The notes below the pieces were generated by a model. The model was not told the DNA's origin. It saw nothing but the letters and a program-made list of their open reading frames with translations, and did not search any database. A program made the translations under genes and the position numbers. DNA of 64,000 bases from NCBI GenBank assembly GCA_025617745.1, contig CM046867.1:28574705-28638704 (forward strand). Reading direction: 5' to 3'. Source of the DNA: Heliocidaris erythrogramma (lineage: Eukaryota; Echinodermata; Echinoidea; Camarodonta; Echinometridae). Shown here piece after piece: positions 58,704 through 64,000 of this stretch. Within the stretch, counting starts at the first letter, position 1. Every line of letters begins with the position of its first letter.

Positions 58704-61500
58704 CGGGTGAGCTAAGAGAATGAGAAAGGGAGAGAAAGAAAATGCGAGAAATTATACAGTTGGAGAAACATGAAAGTAGAAAGAAAAAGGAAGAGGGAAG
58801 GAGGGGGAGGGTGTAGAGACACAAAGAGTGAGACAAGGCAGACTGAGGAAGAGAGAGAGGGAGGCGGGAGCCATTCCGGAGCCATTCCAATTGAGTATTA
58901 TCCAGTCTTTTGGATAGAAATGAAATCCGTTTCCATGTTGCTTTTCCATTAGCCAATACCTTGCTTACTTCACACACCGAAAACAACTTATGTTATATGA
59001 TAATGGTGTTCATAATTATGTAATTATTTTATTATTTTTAGGAACCTGCTGGTCGCATAACATGGGGTACTTATACGATACAGCATGTAGCATCAGACAG
59101 CAGTGGTAACACTGTTTCTTGCACCACAACTGTTACAATACAACGTAAGTGAATCTATGAGAGATATAGGTACTGGCAAAACTGAATTTTTAATAAGGAA
59201 TTCATTAAACATTGGTATGACGGGCCCTTTTGAACCAAACAGCTTTTGGAGGGACAACTCCCCGTGACCCTTCATGGATTTCCGACGGCACTAGCGAAGC
59301 CGAATTGGTTAGAAAGTTTCGCATGCAGACATGTTTTATTCTGTAATTCTTTAAAACATAAAGGACAATTCACGTTGTAAACTTAGCCAATGTTTGTCTC
59401 GATTTTTATTCGATGGGGGTATATGGTGAAAATCCGAATCTTCCAAAGGTCTTTTACACCATGTTGCGGGCTTTTAGTCCCTAAATGAAAGGACATATAG
59501 CATTTCTACAATAAAATAAAATTCTATTTACTTCGAAGATACAGAAAACATACAATAACTGTAACTTAATCATGAATTTACAGCTCTGTCTGAGGACTGC
59601 GGGATCCTTGATGGTCCTTTAAACGGCAACCATTTCTGCACGTCATGGCTCAACGGACAGATATGTCAGCCCACCTGCATGCCAGGGTATTTTTTCTTCG
59701 ATGGTCCTTTGACTACACCGACCTATATTTGTGGTCGTGATGGGCAATGGGACCCAGCGAAAAAGGCGCCAGATTGCACGGCGTTTACATTGGCTGGGAA
59801 CTCATCGGTACCCTGTGCGCCAGGGAAGGAGATGAAAAATTATCCCGCCATGGGTGGATTGGCATGCAGTGAGAACATTTTTCATTATCATTTTGAAAAT
59901 AAATTTATCTTTACTTTTTGATTCATGAAGGCCCCCTTGAAGAAAGCCACACCTCCTAGCCCCCCGAAAAAGATGGGCCATGAGCAGGGGCGTCGATCCG
60001 TTTCTTGTTTGGATTGGGGGGGGGGGGCGGCGGCATGTCAGCCTAACGACCGTACAATGTTCATTTCGTACATGATATATGTTAATGCCTTCTTCTCCCC
60101 GGTTACATGAGGCAGGGAAAATGAGAGAATTTGCGCGCCGCGGAGTGCGCGGCAAAACTGAAGTCGGGGGAGCGTTTCATCAAGTGATTTGTCAGTGATT
60201 TTTTTACTGACAAATTTTTGCTCTCAGCCAATCAGATGCAAGGATTTCAGTAGCTTATAACAGTTGTCGGTAAAAATTACTGACAAAACAAACACTTGAT
60301 GAAACACTTCCCTGATCGTCTAATACCTTTTGTATTTCATTGTTTGGAAGGTTTCATTTCCCGAGTTTTGAATAATATTTTATTTTACGCCTCCGGAATT
60401 AATTTGGGAGGGGGGGGGGGGGGGCCAAAACGATATGTTCCCCCACCTGCCCCCTAGGATCGACGCCCCTGGCCATTGATACTCCAGACTAAATTAAAGT
60501 TTTGAGTGATGTGCTGTGGAAAATAAATAACCTTGTTACTATTTGAAAATCTTCATATATGATGAAATTATTCATTGCATCATTTTTGTCCTGTTCGTCT
60601 AAGGTAGATGTTGAACTAGAGCTGATAAAAATCCTATTCAATCTATATTGTTCACACCGCATTCTGTCCCATATCATTACTTTTTTGTTTTTTTCGTTTG
60701 TTGTTGTGGGTTTTTTGTTGTTTTTTGTTTTGGTTTTGGGGGCGTTTTTATTTTGCTCCTCCCTTACCCCCTCTTTTTTCTATCTCCTGTACTTTTGCAG
60801 TATTCTAGTATTCTTATATTTTCACATTGCTCGCCTGCACTTTTCTGTGCTTTCTATCTCCATCTCACATATTATTTTGTGATGGAAATCTTTCTTCCGG
60901 GCTATTTCCCACTTCTAAAATTCCATTTTTTTTCTCAAAGAGAGACCATGATCGTCATTAAATGTGCAAACACAAAATCTAAACTGTACATCTCAGTTTC
61001 AACGCAGCTGTTAGATATAAAGACAGAGAGAGTCCATTATTGTCTCCCTTCTTCCCTTTTATGCCTCTCTTTCCTGATTTTCGTATTTCATTCTTTGTTT
61101 CCGTCTCCCCCTCCCCCTCTCTCCATTCTATTCTTCCCAGCTTTGATGAATTTCCTCATATTTATCATTATGTCAGTAATATTACTGTTTCTCAATCCAA
61201 TACGATTATGTAGATTCATTCACCGTTTCCATCTTCAGTAGACATGAAATCACAATTCATCAAGATCACCCTGCATGCTGTCTGCAATTCTCTCTCTCTC
61301 TCTCTCTCTCTTTATATTCGACAGTGGATTGTCCTCGTGGTATGTACTCTTCGGACCTCGGACCAGCCACCCAGCCCATCTGTAAGCCATGTCCCCAGGG
61401 CCTCTATCAAGATAGACCGGGTCAAATTTCATGCCTCGTATGCCCCACCGGTACCACCACCATCTCTACGGGAGCCACCAACGTGAGGCAGTGTATATAG
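38190..61500 (+). CDS. Secreted multidomain CCP/EGF/HYR protein, SVEP1 (polydom)-like
   Basis: Nineteen exons: 38190-38448, 41065-41424, 42161-42583, 42802-42918, 44731-44859, 46671-46796, 47493-47612, 48425-48577, 49736-49861, 50785-50913, 54040-54162, 54971-55057, 55571-55681, 56184-56375, 57295-57519, 58327-58463, 59042-59144, 59584-59868 and 61325-61500. They total 3381 nt, or 1126 residues, with an intact frame to TAG. Every junction is GT-AG. All introns are phase 1 except the one inside the second HYR (phase 0), the signature of module shuffling. The first ATG opens a hydrophobic signal peptide ([16 protein letters not shown]). Order: 5 CCP, 4 EGF, a GCC2/GCC3-like module, 3 EGF, 2 CCP, 2 HYR, CCP-like, GCC2/GCC3. 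No transmembrane segment was seen. A role in extracellular matrix, adhesion or humoral recognition is inferred from the family only. The CCP-HYR-HYR-CCP-GCC2/GCC3 end resembles part of SVEP1, but VWA and pentraxin domains are absent. Confidence 0.87.
38963..39115. mobile_element. MITE-like element, CCCCGTTGCATAAA family
   Basis: The ends pair as CCCCGTTGCATAAACCTTAC and its near-inverse. The inside is built of ACCATTAATGGTAA-type palindromes. Confidence 0.85.
39752..39825 (+). mobile_element. SINE 3' tail fragment
   Basis: It has CGCCTTGAGC, GCGCAGTATAAATGTAGC and (TTA)n, as in the 3' end of the other SINEs. Confidence 0.5.
40494..40677. mobile_element. MITE-like element, GTGTTGCAAGAAAGTTGC family
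   Basis: GGTGTTGCAAGAAAGTTGCG on the left pairs with GCAACTTTCTTGCAACACCG on the right. The inside contains TGACCAATCAAAATCA. Confidence 0.85.
40906..40944 (+). repeat. Telomere-like (GGGTTA)n array
   Basis: About six uninterrupted TTAGGG units inside a dispersed repeat that also occurs near 32490-32580. Confidence 0.9.
41636..42125 (+). repeat. (GAT)n-rich low-complexity tract
   Basis: GAT/GAC/AAT triplets dominate intron 2 right up to exon 3. They create a long Asp/Asn open frame on the plus strand, which is an artefact of the triplet repeat. Confidence 0.85.
43011..44001. mobile_element. Inverted-repeat element of about 1 kb
   Basis: It starts ATCCCTTATAAAAAAAATACC and ends with the inverse (GGTACTTTTTTGTAAGGGAT). 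ACCATGGTA-type palindromes lie near both ends. The interior holds a CTTTATTGTCTTCAATAAAGG patch, a GC-richer piece and a (TTA)n run (about 43735-43840). Confidence 0.75.
45653..45746. repeat. Hairpin in intron 5
   Basis: TGTAAACAAATTTTTAGGCA TTTTAC pairs with its inverse about 40 bases on. Confidence 0.7.
46070..46506 (+). repeat. Minisatellite, about 12 units of TATTAGACTCGTCACCCTC
   Basis: AGACTCGTCACCCTC-like cores with ATTACACAAG-like spacers recur at about 33-37 bp. It ends about 165 bases before exon 6. Spurious Ser/Leu/Thr open frames arise from it. Confidence 0.85.
47803..47897 (+). mobile_element. SINE 3' tail fragment
   Basis: It contains CTGTAAAGTGCTTAAA, GGCGCTATATAAAACCAG and a TTATTAT tail, a layout typical of the SINE 3' ends here. 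Confidence 0.4.
48601..49040. mobile_element. Inverted-repeat element, AGTGGCGTATCTAGGG family
   Basis: It starts AGTGGCGTATCTAGGG and ends CCCTAGATACGCCACT, followed by a duplicate-like G. It sits 24 bases after exon 8. Confidence 0.8.
51400..53180 (-). pseudogene. Decayed Glu/Lys-rich coding sequence, intronless, antisense to the host gene
   Basis: The plus strand is C/T-rich, but the minus strand is not simple repeat. Read from 53180 leftwards it gives short open stretches with protein-like content: NTEMES-type repeats (about 53170-53050), [20 protein letters not shown] (about 53010), then after stops and frame changes [13 protein letters not shown] and [12 protein letters not shown] (about 52500-52440), [19 protein letters not shown] (about 52390) and [17 protein letters not shown] (about 52110). 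Several stops and frameshifts separate them, and no splice sites explain the breaks. A processed pseudogene of an acidic coiled-coil protein is the simplest reading. The family was not recognised. Confidence 0.45.
54410..54610 (+). repeat. (GA)n low-complexity tract
   Basis: GAGAGA and GGGAGA purine repeats in intron 11. Charged and Ser/Leu open frames on the two strands are artefacts. Confidence 0.9.
58500..58860 (+). repeat. (GT)n and (GA)n microsatellites in intron 16
   Basis: A (GT)n run near 58575-58600 is followed by GAGAGA tracts, inside the phase 0 intron that splits HYR2. Confidence 0.9.
59986..60470. mobile_element. Inverted-repeat element, AGGGGCGTCGATCC family, carrying a nested MITE
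   Basis: It starts AGGGGCGTCGATCCG and ends GGATCGACGCCCCT, with inner G runs near both ends. The MITE at 60165-60312 is inserted inside. It lies in intron 18. Confidence 0.8.
60165..60312. mobile_element. MITE-like element, same family, copy 3 (nested)
   Basis: It has the same core and ends, starting GGGGGAGCGTTTCATCAAG and closing CTTGATGAAACACTTCCC. It lies inside the larger inverted-repeat element at 59986-60470. Confidence 0.8.
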
Positions 61501-61851
61501 AAGTAAGAATTCTGTTTCATTTTAATGTAACCCGGCCTGTGTTTTAGTCTAATAATTTTAAACAATTTTTTTGAATTGTGTCCCCCCCCCCCCCTCCAAT
61601 AGAAATCTACAAAGTACTAGATCTGCCCCTCATAACACCTGAAGATGTTTTCTCAGGTTATGACAATCAAGATAATGTTCTATAATATAGCTCTTGGTTG
61701 TATAATGTATACTGTTTCTGTATTTGGCTAATATATATTTATATTCTTTCCTTGTCAGAATACTAGTAGTCTGTGAGAAATGTGATAACGCTCTGCTCTT
61801 TTCACTTTTAACATGATTAATAGGAACGGGATTCTCATATGATAAATAACA

Positions 61852-61857
61852 AATAAA
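61852..61857 (+). terminator. Possible polyadenylation signal of the CCP/EGF/HYR gene
   Basis: An AATAAA about 350 bases after the TAG, in AT-rich sequence. This hexamer is common in such DNA, so the call is weak. Confidence 0.25.
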
Positions 61858-62022
61858 ATTGTAATTTGCTTGCAAAATGACGTTGGAAAAGAAGATGAAT
61901 GTATATTTAGGTGTTTGATGTGTATATATATTTTTAATTGCAATTACCAATATTTTTATGAAGGGATTTACATAGCTTTCTCTCTCTCTCTCTCTCTTTC
62001 TTTTCACTCTGCATCCTTACAC

Positions 62023-62184
62023 TCTCAGAAATGTTGGTTAAAAATAATTAGGTTGGTTAAAATATGAACCTACCAACTGTTGGTTAAAAAGAAATTTGTG
62101 TGTAAAACATATGGGGATTTTTTTAAACCAACAGTCGGTAGGTTCATATTTTATTCAACCTAAAAACTTTTCTCAGAGTGTACA
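62023..62184. mobile_element. MITE-like element, ACACTCTSAGAAA family
   Basis: ACACTCTCAGAAATGTTGG on the left and TTTTCTCAGAGTGTAC on the right are inverted. Both arms include ATATGAACCTACC. Confidence 0.8.
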
Positions 62185-62580
62185 TTACATTATTAGACAC
62201 TTAGTAAATTTCATTTCTCCCACGCAATTGGCACTATGAGCATGCTAAATGTAAAATCTATTTCGCTGATTGATTTTTATTTTTGCCTTTCTCCCCTCTT
62301 CTCACCAAGGCAGGTCTCTCTGCAGTGTAAGCTATTGAAGCAGAACCACAGCCCTAATAACTGCACTGCCTTTGAAGGCTAGAGACTCTCCATATCTTTG
62401 CTTTGAGTGAAACTGTAGCAGAGGATTATGTACCTTCATTCTGGCAATGAATTTGAAGATAATTATGCACATATTTGTTTTAATGAGACATCTCAACAGA
62501 TCGAGAATTTGAAATAGCAGAACTCTTTCTTTCGTTCTATAACTGCGAGTAGTGTTTGAATTGTCACTTTTCAAATTCAG

Positions 62581-62816
62581 GATCGAACAAGACAAATGCG
62601 ACTGTGTCTCCAATATGCCTCCCCCTATATCCAGCTGATTCATTATTACCATTCTTAACTCTTTGTGAAACACCCCCTGGACATGTATATTGTACCGTTT
62701 TCACTAATCGGCAATTCCACAGAAAATGTTCACTTGCCAAAGGTCACAGAATTTGCGATAACTCCAGAAATGTTTGTGCTACCTTGACAAATTTAGTATC
62801 AATCAAAACATCTTAA
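62581..62816 (+). CDS. Possible alternative terminal exon, Cys-rich
   Basis: Weak call. After an AAATTCAG acceptor, a phase 1 frame stays open for 78 codons to TAA. It contains CETPPGHVYC, KCSLAKGHRIC and NVCATLTN, and looks protein-like. Phase 1 entry fits the phase 1 exit of exon 18 (59868) of the gene upstream, so it could replace exon 19. It could also be chance or belong to another gene. Confidence 0.2.
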
Positions 62817-62984
62817 CACGCTCTTTAATTTGATTGACAAATCAATAGGATTATAAAATTACATTTAGGCATAATTTCTTCTGTAAAAACTCACTTTGTG
62901 GGCGAAATTTGTTGACAATTTCAGTCAAAACATCTTATATTTGGGTCTCATTATTTCACACCATAAGCATTTCAGATTTGATTT

Positions 62985-63066
62985 TTCTGGTGTAAATAGT
63001 GATGATTGGAATAAAGATTACTGACAGTAGGTAATCTTTGTTCCATTCATCACCATTTACACCAGA
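62985..63066. repeat. Hairpin-forming inverted repeat
   Basis: TCTGGTGTAAATAGTGATGA on the left pairs with its near-inverse on the right (TCATCACCATTTACACCAGA). Confidence 0.8.
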
Positions 63067-64000
63067 AGATTACTGATAATAGGTTTGCATGAGCCACTGA
63101 ATATTTTAAAGCAAAGCTACATGAGAGGGGTTTAAAAAATGCGGACAAAAGTGTCATTTCCCTTGCGCTACTTTTTAGCTCTGACGTGGAAATGTGTATG
63201 TAGTCTTATGGTTATACAACACATATTTATGTTTATAGTATGATTATAAGCTTCTGTTAATACCTAAATTAGACTCATTAAATTTTTCAAGCTGTTCACC
63301 GGAGTGAAAAATCTTGGTCCATTTTGTCTCATGTCCTGTACGGTTACAAAGAGTTCATTTTCTCTCCAACTATTCATTGAAATACATGTACTATGAAATT
63401 GGCTGTGTGTGTCCTTAATAGTCTAATGCAGGCCCGTAACTAGGGGGGGGTTCAGGGGGTTCGAACGAACCCCCCCCCCCCCCCCCCCCGTTGGCGAGCA
63501 GAGGTCCGCTAAAAAAAAAAAAATAAAAAAAAAAAAGAAGCGAGGGGAGAGATGATGGAAAGGGAAAAATAAAGTGATAAAATGTCGGTCTTTCCATCTA
63601 TTTCATACATTTTATTTTGATTTTGTCCCGTAACTTCCTAATCTGGCAAATCTATAATTAATCAATGTCGTCTTTCACCATTCATTTTCGAATTTTGTAC
63701 ATTATGCCATGTTGCAATCGATTTTCTTTCAAAGCGTCGTTCAAAGAATTATTCAAATTCGTTTGCAGTATCGCCCCCAAACTGGCGAGCAGAAATCTGC
63801 TTCAACAACAACAACAACAAAAAGAATCATTAGGCGAAAAAAATTATCCAAAGTGACATCAGAATAGTGATTTTTTAGGTTAAATTATTAAAAACATTTC
63901 CATACCAACTGGAGAGGCGCACAAGGGGGTCACGTGAAAGGGGAGAGAGGAAGGAAAGTGGAAAATAATGTGAGATAATAACGTTTCCAGTCGGGTTTCC
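63067..64000. other. Right-end intergenic sequence
   Basis: It holds G/C homopolymers (about 63443-63450 and 63470-63489), an A-rich run (about 63510-63537) and a short CAA repeat (about 63800-63820). No gene was seen. Confidence 0.5.

Larger units (their letters stand above)
54971..61500 (+). other. Exons 12-19: CCP-CCP-HYR-HYR-CCP-GCC2/GCC3 block
   Basis: Exons 12 and 13 share one CCP split by a phase 1 intron. Exon 14 is a full CCP and exon 15 a full HYR (CPDDV start, VSCTMTVTV end). Exons 16 and 17 share HYR2 ([11 protein letters not shown] start, [10 protein letters not shown] end). Exon 18 is CCP-like with a Cys-rich tail. Exon 19 has CPRGMYSS and [15 protein letters not shown], a GCC2/GCC3 module, and ends three residues after its last Val-Arg-Gln. 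Confidence 0.82.

Overview
The window is animal nuclear DNA: AT-rich, with short exons, GT-AG introns of 0.2 to 5 kb, and dense mobile and simple repeats. The best guess is an invertebrate deuterostome, most likely an echinoderm such as a sea urchin. The reasons are the modular CCP/EGF/HYR gene, the DIRS/Ngaro-type retroelement, the many short inverted-repeat elements and the tRNA-derived SINEs. This is inference; no species-specific marker was tested. There is no operon, CRISPR array or prokaryotic feature.

Three genes are supported exon by exon, with splice phases that close. (1) About 4.5 kb down to the left edge, minus strand: a protein-kinase gene with an N-terminal coiled coil and a proline-rich linker carrying a decapeptide repeat. 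The kinase domain starts here and runs off the window. One kinase exon holds a 246-bp inverted-repeat element. (2) 12.5-33.0 kb, plus strand: NARS2, mitochondrial asparaginyl-tRNA synthetase, 12 exons and 487 codons. Its sixth intron carries a decayed DIRS/Ngaro-like tyrosine-recombinase retrotransposon of about 3.7 kb on the minus strand. (3) 38.2-61.5 kb, plus strand: a 19-exon gene for a predicted secreted protein of about 1126 residues. Its order is signal peptide, 5 CCP, 4 EGF, one Cys-rich GCC2/GCC3-like module, 3 EGF, 2 CCP, 2 HYR, CCP-like, GCC2/GCC3. The C-terminal block resembles part of SVEP1/polydom.

Weaker calls are a possible two-exon tail of another plus-strand gene (6.18-7.87 kb), a decayed Glu-rich coding stretch on the minus strand inside an intron of gene 3 (51.4-53.2 kb), and a possible extra or alternative terminal exon at 62.6 kb.

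The rest is repeats: foldback/MITE families (several present twice or three times), SINEs with (TTA)n tails, a 75-bp tandem array in a NARS2 intron, minisatellites, a short telomere-like array, and GA/CT, GT, GAT and TTA microsatellites. The three genes do not form an evident pathway. They are a signalling kinase, a mitochondrial translation enzyme and an extracellular adhesion or recognition protein that are simply neighbours.
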